Assembly (NCBI RefSeq): GCF_030282845.1
Contig: NZ_JASTWE010000020.1
Coordinates: forward strand, 1-61,938
Origin: Pseudodesulfovibrio pelocollis
GTDB lineage: Bacteria > Desulfobacterota > Desulfovibrionia > Desulfovibrionales > Desulfovibrionaceae
Length of the DNA stretch: 61,938 nt
Direction of reading: 5' to 3'
Shown: one piece after another, positions 45,656-55,319 of the stretch
Position numbering within the stretch: position 1 is the first letter of the stretch
Layout: every line of letters starts with the position of its first letter
Made by a program: the position numbers and the translations under genes
Notes under the pieces: generated by a model
Databases searched by the model: none
What the model saw: only the letters and a program-made list of their open reading frames with translations
What the model was told of the DNA's origin: nothing

Positions 45656-46504
45656 TTACCCCGCGTACAGCCAGATGAGGTTAACAACGGACATGCCCAT
45701 GCCAAGCAGCCAGACGCGCTTGAGCATCCAGCGCCAGGTCATGCGGGCCATGGTGTTGTCCACAAGGATTTCCAGGGCGTAGGTGCCAAGCAGCAGCGCC
45801 GCCATCCAGAACACGTTGGTGGACCAGAACAGGGCGCACAGGCCGAGTATCAGCACGGTCTCGTACCAGTGGGCGATCTCGACCAGGGCCAGATACGGCC
45901 CGGAGTACTCGGTGAGCACACCCTTGACCAACTCCTGGTGCCCGTGATGGGAGGTGGAGAAGTCAAAAGGCGACTTGCGCAGCTTGATGGTCAGGGCGTA
46001 GCCCAGGGCCAGGTACAGGAGCGGCATCTTGGCCAGCAGAGGCTGTTCAAGCTCCCACACGGCGCTGATGGAGAAGCTGCCCGTGACCAGATAGATGCCC
46101 ACGAACACGAGGATGAGCACCGGCTCGTAGGCCAGGATCTGCATCAGCTCGCGCTGCGCGCCCACCTGGGAAAACGGCGACTTGGCAGACATGGCACCCA
46201 TGACCAGGAAGACCGCGCCCACGGCCTGGACAAAGAAGATCACCAGCAGGTCGCCCTGGGCGAAGAACAGGCCCACGGACACGGCGGCCGCGATGAGGTA
46301 GACCCAGGCGCAGAGGATCTGCCACTGGTTGACGACCATCTTCTCTTTGCCGAGCAGCTTGGCCACGTCGTAGAAGGACTGCATGATCGGTGGGCCCTGG
46401 CGGGACTGGAACCAGGCGGTGACCCGGCGATCCAGACCGGCGACCAGACCGCCGATGACCGGACCGGCCACAAGGCCGATGATGACGAGAATAAGCGTAT
46501 CCAT
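45656..46504 (-). CDS. echB: Ech hydrogenase membrane subunit B (NuoH-like)
   Basis: A 282-aa polytopic subunit with about eight membrane helices. Family motifs are GPPIMQSFYDVAKLLGKE near the N-terminus and SPFDFSTSHHGHQELVKG. NuoH-like subunits connect the hydrogenase module to ion translocation. The end of echA overlaps its start (46504) by one base, and echC begins 3 nt after its stop. Confidence 0.95.
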   Translation of the reverse strand: MDTLILVIIGLVAGPVIGGLVAGLDRRVTAWFQSRQGPPIMQSFYDVAKLLGKEKMVVNQWQILCAWVYLIAAAVSVGLFFAQGDLLVIFFVQAVGAVFLVMGAMSAKSPFSQVGAQRELMQILAYEPVLILVFVGIYLVTGSFSISAVWELEQPLLAKMPLLYLALGYALTIKLRKSPFDFSTSHHGHQELVKGVLTEYSGPYLALVEIAHWYETVLILGLCALFWSTNVFWMAALLLGTYALEILVDNTMARMTWRWMLKRVWLLGMGMSVVNLIWLYAG

Positions 46505-48396
46505 TAGAGAGCCCCCCCCAGCATGAGCACGATCAAGGCGACCGCCAGCGCGTTGAAGACGGGCGTGAGCTTGCCTTCGGCGAACAGCTCGCCCAGGTAC
46601 ATGTTACCAGCCGAGAACGGAACAGGGCCGTTCATGGGTCCGATGTAGGTTCCTTCCTCGCCCGCATTGGAGCCGGAGAGATAGGGAGCCACGATCTTGA
46701 CCTTGCGGAACCCGCTCGCCGCCTTGACCGCGTAGAGCGCGCCAAGACCCAGGGCCAGGAACAGCGGGACCACTGCAAAGGAGCCGGTGGCCGCGTTCAG
46801 GGAGCCGAAGCTCAGGGCAAAGGGCGGCGCGTTGAACATGGGGGCCAGCATGGAGTTGTATATCCACGGCGAGGCCAGGGAGAGGACCACCGCGCCCAGG
46901 CACAGGGTCATGAGCGGCAGGCTGATGAGAGCCGCCTGCTTCTCGCGGGCCGCGCCCGCCTCGCGGGAGGCCATAAGCAGGCCGCCCCAGCGCGCCCAGT
47001 AGACCATGGTCAGGGCCGAGCCCATGGCCAGCATGATGATGACATAGATGTTGGCGGCTCCAGCCTCCAGAGCCATCCACTTGCCCATGAGCACGCCAAA
47101 GGGCGGCAGGAGCATGGTCAGGATGCCGATGATGGTGATGGTCGCGGTGCGCGGGAACTTGGCATACAGCCCGCGCATGTCCTCGATGTCGCGCGAGCCG
47201 ATGGCCTGCTCGATGGTGCCCACGCACAGGAACAGCAGCGACTTGGAGATGGCGTGGAAGAGGATGAGCAGCACGGCCGCAGTGATGGCCAGCGGAGTGT
47301 TGAGGCCCGCACAGCAGATGATCAGGCCCAGGTTCGAGACCGTGGAGTAGGCCAGGATCTTCTTGCCGTTTGATTGACCGATGCACAGGGCGGCACAGGC
47401 CAGGAAGGTAAAGGCACCACACACGGCCACGCCGTCTGAGAGCAGCGTGCCCGAATAGGCCGGAGCAAAGCGCAGCACGACATAGACACCCGCCTTGACC
47501 ATGGTCGAGGAGTGCAGCAGGGCCGAAACCGGGGTGGGCGCGACCATGGCACCCAGCAGCCAGCTCTGGAACGGCACCTGGGCCGCCTTGGTGAACCCGG
47601 CCAGGCACAGGAAGCCGACGCCCGTGACCATCAGCGCGCCCTGGGGACCGCCCGCCAGGATGGCCGAGATGTCGAGGGTGCCCACCTTGGAGTAGACGAG
47701 CATCATGCCGATGACAAAGGACAGACCGCCCAAGGAGTTCATCCACAGGGCGCGGACCGAATTCTTGATGGCGATCTCGGTGCGGTCATGCCCGATGAGC
47801 ATGAAGGAGCACAGGGTGGTCACCTCGAAGAAGAAGTAGAGCCACAGGATGTTGTTGGAAAGCACCAATCCGTTCATGGCACCCAGGAAGAGCAGCATGA
47901 AAAAGAAGAATTGCGGCTGGCGCGACTTCTTCAGGTGCAGATGCTCTTCATGTTCCTTCATATAAGGAATGGCGAAGATGCAGATCAGGGAACCGATGAT
48001 GGACACCACCAGAACCATGATCAGAGATATCTGATCAACGGCAAAAGCGGGGACCTCGGCAGACTTGACCATGATCAGCTCGAACCAGGCGAGAAGCGCG
48101 GCCTGGGCCAGGGTGAAGCCCTGGATCAGCAGACTCTTGTGCTTCACACCATACATGAAGATGACACCAAGGAGTGCGAAATCCAGAACCGCAATCAGGA
48201 AATCGCTGGGGATGCCGAGGACCGACCCCACGGTCAACGGCTGGGTCTCCTGCCCGAGCAGCGCCAGCGACGCGGCCGTGAGGATCGCGCCGGTGGCCAG
48301 CACGGTCAGCGTCCGCACGGCGCTTGACCGTACGAAATAGCAGACCGCAGCTGCCACTGCGGGAAGAAGAATCAAAAGAAAGAGCAGATTCGACAT
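46504..48396 (-). CDS. echA: Ech hydrogenase membrane subunit A (NuoL-like)
   Basis: A 630-aa antiporter-like subunit with about 16 membrane helices. The conserved core has the Glu in LYFFFEVTTLCSFMLIGHD and the Lys in AAQVPFQSWLLGAM..TPVSALLHSSTMVKAG. These form the proton/sodium channel in NuoL/Mrp-like proteins. First gene of echABCDEF. Its leader of more than 100 nt includes a terminator-like hairpin. Confidence 0.95.
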   Translation of the reverse strand: MSNLLFLLILLPAVAAAVCYFVRSSAVRTLTVLATGAILTAASLALLGQETQPLTVGSVLGIPSDFLIAVLDFALLGVIFMYGVKHKSLLIQGFTLAQAALLAWFELIMVKSAEVPAFAVDQISLIMVLVVSIIGSLICIFAIPYMKEHEEHLHLKKSRQPQFFFFMLLFLGAMNGLVLSNNILWLYFFFEVTTLCSFMLIGHDRTEIAIKNSVRALWMNSLGGLSFVIGMMLVYSKVGTLDISAILAGGPQGALMVTGVGFLCLAGFTKAAQVPFQSWLLGAMVAPTPVSALLHSSTMVKAGVYVVLRFAPAYSGTLLSDGVAVCGAFTFLACAALCIGQSNGKKILAYSTVSNLGLIICCAGLNTPLAITAAVLLILFHAISKSLLFLCVGTIEQAIGSRDIEDMRGLYAKFPRTATITIIGILTMLLPPFGVLMGKWMALEAGAANIYVIIMLAMGSALTMVYWARWGGLLMASREAGAAREKQAALISLPLMTLCLGAVVLSLASPWIYNSMLAPMFNAPPFALSFGSLNAATGSFAVVPLFLALGLGALYAVKAASGFRKVKIVAPYLSGSNAGEEGTYIGPMNGPVPFSAGNMYLGELFAEGKLTPVFNALAVALIVLMLGGAL

Positions 48397-48546
48397 GATG
48401 ACCTCGTTTCAGAAGAGTGACACGAGTACACCGGTCGCCGGAAAACAGTTCACCTCCAACCGTTTTCGGCTACGAATGCACCAAACCCTTAGCCTAGTAA
48501 CCAAGGGCTATTAGGTGAAGTGAAGTGATTGGTCAAGGTCCCTGCG

Positions 48547-48572
48547 ACGAAAAATCGCCCGCCAAGGCGATT
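48547..48572 (-). promoter_or_regulatory. terminator-like hairpin in the ech leader
   Basis: Stem AATCGCC (48553-48559) / GGCGATT (48566-48572). On the minus strand it reads into GATTTTTCG, resembling a weak intrinsic terminator. It lies downstream of the ech promoter and about 155 nt before echA, so it could attenuate transcription. Confidence 0.4.
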
Positions 48573-48594
48573 CTCTAACCGCCCTTACTTTTTT

Positions 48595-48623
48595 GTAAAA
48601 TCAACTGAGCACAATTGTGTCAA
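48595..48623 (-). promoter_or_regulatory. candidate ech operon promoter
   Basis: On the minus strand, perfect TTGACA (complement of 48618-48623), a 17-nt spacer, then TTTTAC (complement of 48595-48600). It sits just after the upstream gene's terminator. Confidence 0.5.
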
Positions 48624-48657
48624 TCCAGGGGCGGCCGCAAGGCGCGAGTATCAGAAG

Positions 48658-48683
48658 AAAAAAAATCCCGGCCGAAACCGGGA
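48658..48683 (-). terminator. terminator after PAPS-reductase-like gene
   Basis: Stem TCCCGG (48666-48671) / CCGGGA (48678-48683), followed on the minus strand by eight T (complement of 48658-48665). Confidence 0.85.
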
Positions 48684-48726
48684 CTTTTTCCCGGCCATGG
48701 CCAGGGAGTCGATTCCGATGGTCCGC

Positions 48727-49404
48727 TCAAAAATATCCAAGCCCGGTCAGGGTGCGCATGACCCGTTCCTTGGCCTGGTCGCGTCCGCCCCGCTCGCCCT
48801 GGCCGGTGCCAGGCGCGGCAGTGCACGGGCGGCAACCCAGCGAGCGGTATCCCTGATCGTACAGCGGACAGTGCGGCAGGCCGAACTGGGCGTGGAAGGC
48901 CCAGATGTCGGTCTCTGTCCAGTCGAGAAGCAGGTTGACCATGATATGCGGGGGATCATGGCGAACCTCAATGGAGGCACGATCGTTCCTGTCCGGGTGT
49001 TCGTCCCGGCGGATGCCGCTGATCAGGTGGCTGGTGCCGGTCTCGCACAGGGCGCGGCCCAGCGGCTCGATCTTGAGGGCGCGGCAGCAGGCGACCACAT
49101 CGCGGGCCACCCGATGATCCCCCACCTGGCCGGTTGGCCGGGCCACATGGAGGTCCACCCTCCACTCCCGGGCCAGCCTGTCGCGAAAGGCGATGATCTC
49201 CGGGAACTTGTGGCCGGTGTCCACAGTGATGGCCCGGGCCGGGCCCAGGCCGTGATGGGCAAGGACGGCCCGCCACAGGAACAGGGCCACGGTCGAGTCC
49301 TTGCCTCCGGTCCAGGCCACGCGGACACGGGCCGGGTCCGCCTCCCCGAGCAGGCCGGTCAGCAGGCCCTCGGCGGCGCGTATGGCATGGTCGAGCACGG
49401 GCAT
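48727..49404 (-). CDS. PAPS reductase / CysD-like adenylyltransferase-family protein
   Basis: A 225-aa PP-loop ATP pyrophosphatase-family protein. The nucleotide-binding loop is WTGGKDSTV near 37-45, then TVDTGHKFPE and LLLDWTETDIWAF. The C-terminus has PLYDQGYRSLGCRPCT, as in PAPS reductase and CysD. There is no CysN or other sulfate-assimilation gene nearby; sulfate reducers use Sat/Apr for respiration, so this may be assimilatory or a tRNA/sulfur-modifying relative. The ATG at 49404 follows GGGGAG. Upstream in-frame sequence crosses the divergent gene and is excluded. Terminator just downstream. Confidence 0.82.
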   Translation of the reverse strand: MPVLDHAIRAAEGLLTGLLGEADPARVRVAWTGGKDSTVALFLWRAVLAHHGLGPARAITVDTGHKFPEIIAFRDRLAREWRVDLHVARPTGQVGDHRVARDVVACCRALKIEPLGRALCETGTSHLISGIRRDEHPDRNDRASIEVRHDPPHIMVNLLLDWTETDIWAFHAQFGLPHCPLYDQGYRSLGCRPCTAAPGTGQGERGGRDQAKERVMRTLTGLGYF

Positions 49405-49488
49405 GGCATCTCCCCGGGCCGGGAAAAAAGCTCCCGACCCCATGGTTTTATAATGGCGGTCCTGCGTGGACTGCCCTACACGTTTTCC

Positions 49489-49944
49489 ATGAGCAAGGAC
49501 AAAATGCAACTCATCGACGAGCTGATCCTCGGGCAGGAACTGTGCGTGCTGGCCACCTCCGACGGTCAGGAGCCCCACGCCTCCCTCATGACCTACCTCC
49601 TGGACCACGCGTCCATGAAGTTCTTCTTCCTGACGCGCAAGGCATCGCGCAAGAGCCGCAACCTGCGCAAATGCGCCCATGTGAGCCTGCTCATTGACAA
49701 CCGCGCCACCCACCTGCCCCACTCGCCCGACACGGCCCTGGCCCTGACCATCCACGGCGTCCATGTCCCTCTGCGCAAGGACCAGACCATTGACGCCATT
49801 GTCAAACGATTCATCATGAAATACCCATACATCCAGGAATTTGCCCTGCACCCTGATACCGAACTTATCCGCATCCAGGCCCGCAGCGCCACCCTGCTCC
49901 AGGGTTTTGAGGACAAATACGAAACCAAATTCGAGAATTCCTAA
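49489..49944 (+). CDS. pyridoxamine 5'-phosphate oxidase-fold (FMN-binding) protein
   Basis: A 151-aa split-barrel protein of the PNPOx-like family. Core motif: LCVLATSDGQEPHASLMTYLLD...MKFFFLTRKASRKSRNLRK, typical of small flavin- or heme-binding proteins. The substrate is unknown. Start choices are ATG 49489 (chosen) and ATG 49504, which has a better AAGGA site four bases upstream and removes five residues. It is divergent from the PAPS-reductase-like gene across 84 bp and lies just upstream of the tRNA genes. Confidence 0.75.
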   Translation: MSKDKMQLIDELILGQELCVLATSDGQEPHASLMTYLLDHASMKFFFLTRKASRKSRNLRKCAHVSLLIDNRATHLPHSPDTALALTIHGVHVPLRKDQTIDAIVKRFIMKYPYIQEFALHPDTELIRIQARSATLLQGFEDKYETKFENS

Positions 49945-49952
49945 AAAATTGC

Positions 49953-49982
49953 TTGACCTCCCGCCGGGCTTGAGCATAAACA
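49953..49982 (+). promoter_or_regulatory. promoter of tRNA-Arg
   Basis: TTGACC (49953-49958), an 18-nt spacer and TAAACA (49977-49982), with transcription predicted to start just before the tRNA. Confidence 0.55.
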
Positions 49983-49995
49983 GGTCTTCCTTTGC

Positions 49996-50072
49996 GCGCC
50001 CGTAGCTCAGCTGGATAGAGTGCCGGACTACGAATCCGTAGGTCAGAGGTTCGAATCCTCTCGGGCGCGCCA
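49996..50072 (+). tRNA. tRNA-Arg (ACG)
   Basis: A 77-nt cloverleaf. Acceptor GCGCCCG (49996-50002) pairs with CGGGCGC (50062-50068), then discriminator G and an encoded CCA. The anticodon loop CTACGAA gives ACG, reading CGU/CGC/CGA after inosine modification. The T arm has GGTTCGAATCC. A strong terminator follows. Confidence 0.97.
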
Positions 50073-50081
50073 TAAAAGCAC

Positions 50082-50115
50082 AGGAACCCCGGACAAACCC
50101 GGGGTTCCTTTTTTT
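50082..50115 (+). terminator. terminator after tRNA-Arg
   Basis: Perfect 11-bp stem AGGAACCCCGG (50082-50092) / CCGGGGTTCCT (50099-50109) followed by a run of T. Confidence 0.92.
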
Positions 50116-50244
50116 GTGCGCGCAACTGCGGCCATCACGCTTCAGACACAGTCGCCAACCGCCAGGAACACGCAACAATTCAAGCCCATAGCCCCGGCTC
50201 CAAACCTATCACCCCTCCTTGGCGCAAATGAATGCACTCGCCTG

Positions 50245-50273
50245 TTGACATGCGACCCGGGTGCGGCTATTTC
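50245..50273 (+). promoter_or_regulatory. promoter of tRNA-Leu
   Basis: Perfect TTGACA (50245-50250), a 17-nt spacer and TATTTC (50268-50273), 17 nt before the tRNA start. Confidence 0.7.
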
Positions 50274-50290
50274 TACCTTCCTCTGAACGT

Positions 50291-50377
50291 GCCGAAGTGG
50301 TGGAATTGGTAGACACGCTAGGTTCAGGGTCTAGTGGGGGTTCCCCCGTGGAAGTTCGAGTCTTCTCTTCGGCACCA
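50291..50377 (+). tRNA. tRNA-Leu (CAG), island integration site
   Basis: An 87-nt class II tRNA with a long variable arm. Acceptor GCCGAAG (50291-50297) pairs with CTTCGGC (50367-50373), then A and an encoded CCA. The anticodon loop TTCAGGG gives CAG. From 50357 to its 3' end the tRNA forms the left attachment core of the downstream island. The gene itself is intact. Confidence 0.96.
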
Positions 50378-50423
50378 GAATGATCAAGGGTTGCGGCTAA
50401 CAGGCTGCAACCCTTTTTCTTTT
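50357..50423 (+). repeat. attL: left direct repeat of the island
   Basis: A 24-nt core (50357-50380, T loop to just past CCA) identical to 61872-61895; then one mismatch (T for C) and 42 more identical bases to 50423. It covers the tRNA 3' end plus its terminator. Confidence 0.93.
50386..50418 (+). terminator. terminator after tRNA-Leu
   Basis: Stem AAGGGTTGC (50386-50394) / GCAACCCTT (50407-50415) followed by TTT. It is duplicated at the right end of the island. Confidence 0.9.
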
Positions 50424-50462
50424 TTATCCGGCAAGTTACGCGATTGTCTTCTTTCGGCGTGA

Positions 50463-50496
50463 TTTGACCCCTCTGGGTCAAAGTGGTGGGTCAAAG
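50463..50496. repeat. GGGTCAAA repeats, putative integrase arm sites (left)
   Basis: An inverted copy TTTGACCC (50463-50470) and two direct copies GGGTCAAAG (50475-50483 and 50488-50496), 13 bp apart, between attL and the integrase start. The same octamer occurs near attR. They may bind the integrase N-terminal domain or autoregulate int. Confidence 0.5.
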
Positions 50497-50528
50497 CACC
50501 CGGAATCGTCTGTCGCCGGAGACGTCAC

Positions 50529-52214
50529 ATGCCGCGAATCGCTCGCTCCCCGAATCACCTTTACTTGAAAGGCACGACCTACTACTTTCGTCACGTTGTC
50601 CCGAGCGCCCTGCGCCACTCGCTGGGCCGCTCCGAGATCAGGATGTCCCTGCGCACGGGATACCTGGCCGAAGCAAGGCCAAAGGCCCGAATCCTGGCCT
50701 CCGGCGTAAAACAAGTCCTGACCAGGATACAAGACGGTGAGCTCGCCATGGATGATTTTGACCGCATCAAGCTCTTTCTGCGGGATTTCCTTGAACGCTT
50801 CCTCAAGGAGAATGAGCAGATATCCATCAACAACCTGACCCCGCCCAATCCGATTCTGCAATACGTGCCGGGAAAGACGGAAGAACTCATCGACCACCTG
50901 AAAGGGCTTCTGGTCTCCCGCGACTACGACACCATGCGGGAATACATGGTTCTCGCCGCCGAGGGAGACGTTTTCGGGCCGCCCCAGTCCTTTGACCTGA
51001 CGGATGAGTTCGCCCACGAATTCACGAAAGCCCTCATCGCCTACTACCGGATTATCAGCCATCGCGCCGAAGGCGACTATGCCTTTGAAAACACCATTCT
51101 GCAGCCTGAACCAGCGGCTCCACAGCCTGCACACGAAACCAAGTCCCAAATCGTGCTTTCCGAGGCCCTGAAACGCTACAAGGCGGACAGGATCGCCGCC
51201 AAACGCTGGAGTGAGGGCAGTGCCGATGACATCCTGTCCACGCTCAACAGCCTGACCGACATCCTCGGCGACATTCCGGTGGACGAAGTGGACCGGCAAG
51301 CTGTGCGCCATGTACGGGATACCCTGCTCCAGCTCCCCCGGTTCCGAAACAGCAAACGCTTCAAAGCGCTAACCATTGAAGAAATGGTTGCCCTTGAACC
51401 GGACAAGACGATTGCCGTCAGCACCGTGAATAACAATCTGACCAACATTTCATCATTTTTGACATGGTGCGAGGATGAGCAGCTTATTCCCGCCAACCCA
51501 GCTCACCGTCTGAAGATAAAAGAAGAAAAGCCGGAAACGGAACACCGCTCCCCGTACACGACCAAGGACTTGAAAAACATCTTCAACGCGCCTCAATATG
51601 TTGAAGACACATTCCTGCATCCGTCCGACTTCTGGTGCCCCATTCTTTCCCTTTTCACGGGCGCACGGCGTGAAGAGGTGTGCCAACTCCACATTGAAGA
51701 TGTCCGTCAGGAAGAAGGGCTGTGGGTGCTGGATGTCAACAAGAAAAGGAATGTTCATGGGTTCGCCAACAAGAAGCTGAAAAACCCAAGCGCCAAACGC
51801 CTTCTCCCGCTTCATCCCTTCCTCGTTGAAACGTTGCGCTTCCCGGAGTTTGCCCGACAACAGGCCGAAAAGGGGCACCTGCGGGTCTTCCCCGAACTCG
51901 TCAAGATCAAAGAAAACTACGGCCACAAGCTTGGCGAAAGATTCAGCTATTTCAAAAAATCCATCGACCTGGAGGAAGCAGATGGTGTTAAGGATTTTCA
52001 CAGCTTGCGGCATACGTTCTCCAACTTCTTCAAGCAGAAGAAAATGCAGGACGACCCGTTCGAACAAACCTTTGGCCACAAACTCAAGAAAATGTCCGCT
52101 GAAAGATATGGAGGACGTTTCCCGGCCTCCATGTGCTTCGAGGAGGTCATCGCCCACCTCGACTACGGGGTGGACCTGTCTCATCTGGCAAAATCGAAAT
52201 TCGTTTCCAGGTAA
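50529..52214 (+). CDS. int: tyrosine-recombinase integrase
   Basis: A 561-aa site-specific recombinase. The N-terminal region (YLKGTTYYFRHVVPSALRHSLG) is the short beta domain seen in integrases with an extended N-terminus. The middle (about 200-340) is the SAM-like core-binding domain. The catalytic domain keeps R380 (TGARREE), H491-R494-H495 (HSLRHTF), H in FGHKL and nucleophile Y527 (ERYGGR). All catalytic residues appear intact. The ATG at 50529 follows GGAG. It lies 150 nt inside attL and reads away from the tRNA, the usual layout for tRNA-targeting islands. Codon use is less G+C-rich than core genes. Confidence 0.93.
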   Translation: MPRIARSPNHLYLKGTTYYFRHVVPSALRHSLGRSEIRMSLRTGYLAEARPKARILASGVKQVLTRIQDGELAMDDFDRIKLFLRDFLERFLKENEQISINNLTPPNPILQYVPGKTEELIDHLKGLLVSRDYDTMREYMVLAAEGDVFGPPQSFDLTDEFAHEFTKALIAYYRIISHRAEGDYAFENTILQPEPAAPQPAHETKSQIVLSEALKRYKADRIAAKRWSEGSADDILSTLNSLTDILGDIPVDEVDRQAVRHVRDTLLQLPRFRNSKRFKALTIEEMVALEPDKTIAVSTVNNNLTNISSFLTWCEDEQLIPANPAHRLKIKEEKPETEHRSPYTTKDLKNIFNAPQYVEDTFLHPSDFWCPILSLFTGARREEVCQLHIEDVRQEEGLWVLDVNKKRNVHGFANKKLKNPSAKRLLPLHPFLVETLRFPEFARQQAEKGHLRVFPELVKIKENYGHKLGERFSYFKKSIDLEEADGVKDFHSLRHTFSNFFKQKKMQDDPFEQTFGHKLKKMSAERYGGRFPASMCFEEVIAHLDYGVDLSHLAKSKFVSR

Positions 52215-52233
52215 CGGACCTCATTTGGCGATA

Positions 52234-52276
52234 GTCCTTTCCTCCAGTCGGCCCCAAGCCGACTGGAGGAAAGGAC
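52234..52276. terminator. 19-bp perfect hairpin downstream of int
   Basis: Arms 52234-52252 and 52258-52276 are perfectly complementary (GTCCTTTCCTCCAGTCGGC and its complement) with a 5-nt loop. It lies between convergent genes and may end both transcripts, but has no T run. Confidence 0.6.
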
Positions 52277-52328
52277 GGTTCCATGGAGGAGACACAGCGC
52301 CCGAGCGGTGTGTCTCCTTCATGGAACC
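52277..52328. repeat. 20-bp imperfect hairpin abutting the first
   Basis: Arms 52277-52296 and 52309-52328 pair along 20 bp with a single G-T. The 12-nt loop can form three more pairs. It starts on the very next base after the first hairpin. Confidence 0.65.
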
Positions 52329-52366
52329 TCACACATAAGCGGAAACCCCGCCGAAGCGGGGTCTTG

Positions 52367-53128
52367 TTACTGACTGCTGCCAAGGTAGGCATCGGACACA
52401 TCCCGCCGTCCTGCGGAATGTCCTGCGGTCACTTCAATGTCGTCACGGGCTTCAGCGTCGAGCCGGGGCCATTCGTCCCCTGCCGTGGTCTGTGCGGCCT
52501 TCTGGAAGGCTTCCAAGGATTCGTGCTGGTTGGGCGGCTGAAAACCCGTGTGCTCGACGTACATGCGGTGGAACCGTTCATGGCGGTTGCTGTGCAGGGT
52601 CCACCCGCTATCCTTCTTGGTGAAACCGCACAGTCTGGCCGCATAGGACAGCTTTTCCTGCCACTTGTCGCCCATCCCGCTCGGCATGAGATTATGAATC
52701 CCCGGCCTGTCGGATTGGCTGACCCAAGGCAGCGCACGCTCCAGAGCATCCTGCTGCTTGTCGGACAGATTGAACAGCGTCCTGGGCCGTCCCCCCTTGG
52801 TCCCGTACCGGACGAGAAGGCTGTGGCCTTCCCTGTCCCAATCCGCGACCAGATCGACTTTCGCCGATTCTTCCCGACGAAGCCCCAGTTCCCATTGCAG
52901 GCGGATTTGGGCGGCACACCGGGGACCATATTCATACCCAAGCTCGTTTTCCCCACCATATGACGCCGCAAAACCCTCGCGCAAGCTCCGGCGACAGGAT
53001 ATTTGCTCCTCCCGCCGTTTTTTCCGCGAGCGTGACGCAAGCAGCCGAGACAGCAAGGCCAGGCCCTTCGGGCGTCCGTCTTCGCCGGACGGCCTTGCCA
53101 TCTCGACTTTGCTTACGTCGTCATCCAC
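52367..53128 (-). CDS. short tyrosine recombinase (Integrase_1-like), possibly N-terminally truncated
   Basis: A 253-aa protein with a recombinase catalytic domain: R84 (LGLRREE), K111 (GTKGGRPR), H179-R182-H183 (HSNRHERF), H237 (AGHSAGR) and Y248 (DAYLGS). All active-site positions are filled. The N-terminal core-binding domain is reduced to about 65 residues, so it may be a truncated relic or a directionality/partner protein. It starts with GTG at 53128 and no clear ribosome site; an ATG nine codons in is the alternative. Convergent with int and divergent from hsdM. Confidence 0.65.
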   Translation of the reverse strand: MDDDVSKVEMARPSGEDGRPKGLALLSRLLASRSRKKRREEQISCRRSLREGFAASYGGENELGYEYGPRCAAQIRLQWELGLRREESAKVDLVADWDREGHSLLVRYGTKGGRPRTLFNLSDKQQDALERALPWVSQSDRPGIHNLMPSGMGDKWQEKLSYAARLCGFTKKDSGWTLHSNRHERFHRMYVEHTGFQPPNQHESLEAFQKAAQTTAGDEWPRLDAEARDDIEVTAGHSAGRRDVSDAYLGSSQ

Positions 53129-53363
53129 GCAGGCGACGGCGAGAGGGATGGCGGGGTCGACTCCGGCTCAAGGGATTAAGGGCATGCTTGATCTGCATTG
53201 GCTGGGAATAAACTAACTCGTTGATTTATGGAGTTCATGAACTTGTTACTTAACCGGTGGCCCTTCACGACAGGGAATAAACCCTTGCCCCGGACCTCGC
53301 ATGGAGGGTACACAATCAGCCAACCGGTATTGATAGCAGACATTCCACCAACGGACAGTGCAC
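53129..53363. other. intergenic region before the R-M operon
   Basis: About 235 nt without a gene. It is the likely control region for hsdM and the divergent recombinase and contains a palindrome and a possible promoter. Confidence 0.5.
53221..53249 (+). promoter_or_regulatory. candidate hsd operon promoter with internal palindrome
   Basis: TTGATT (53221-53226), a 17-nt spacer and TGTTAC (53244-53249). The spacer contains the perfect palindrome GTTCATGAAC (53233-53242), a plausible regulator site. The -10 is weak. Confidence 0.35.

Positions 53364-55318
<1,955 letters not shown>

Positions 55319-55319
<1 letters not shown>

Larger units (their letters stand above)
48397..48726. other. intergenic region between the PAPS-reductase-like gene and ech
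   Basis: About 330 nt with no gene. On the minus strand it holds, in order, the terminator of the upstream gene (48658-48683), a sigma-70 promoter (48595-48623) and a hairpin with a T tract (48547-48572), then the ech leader. Confidence 0.7.
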
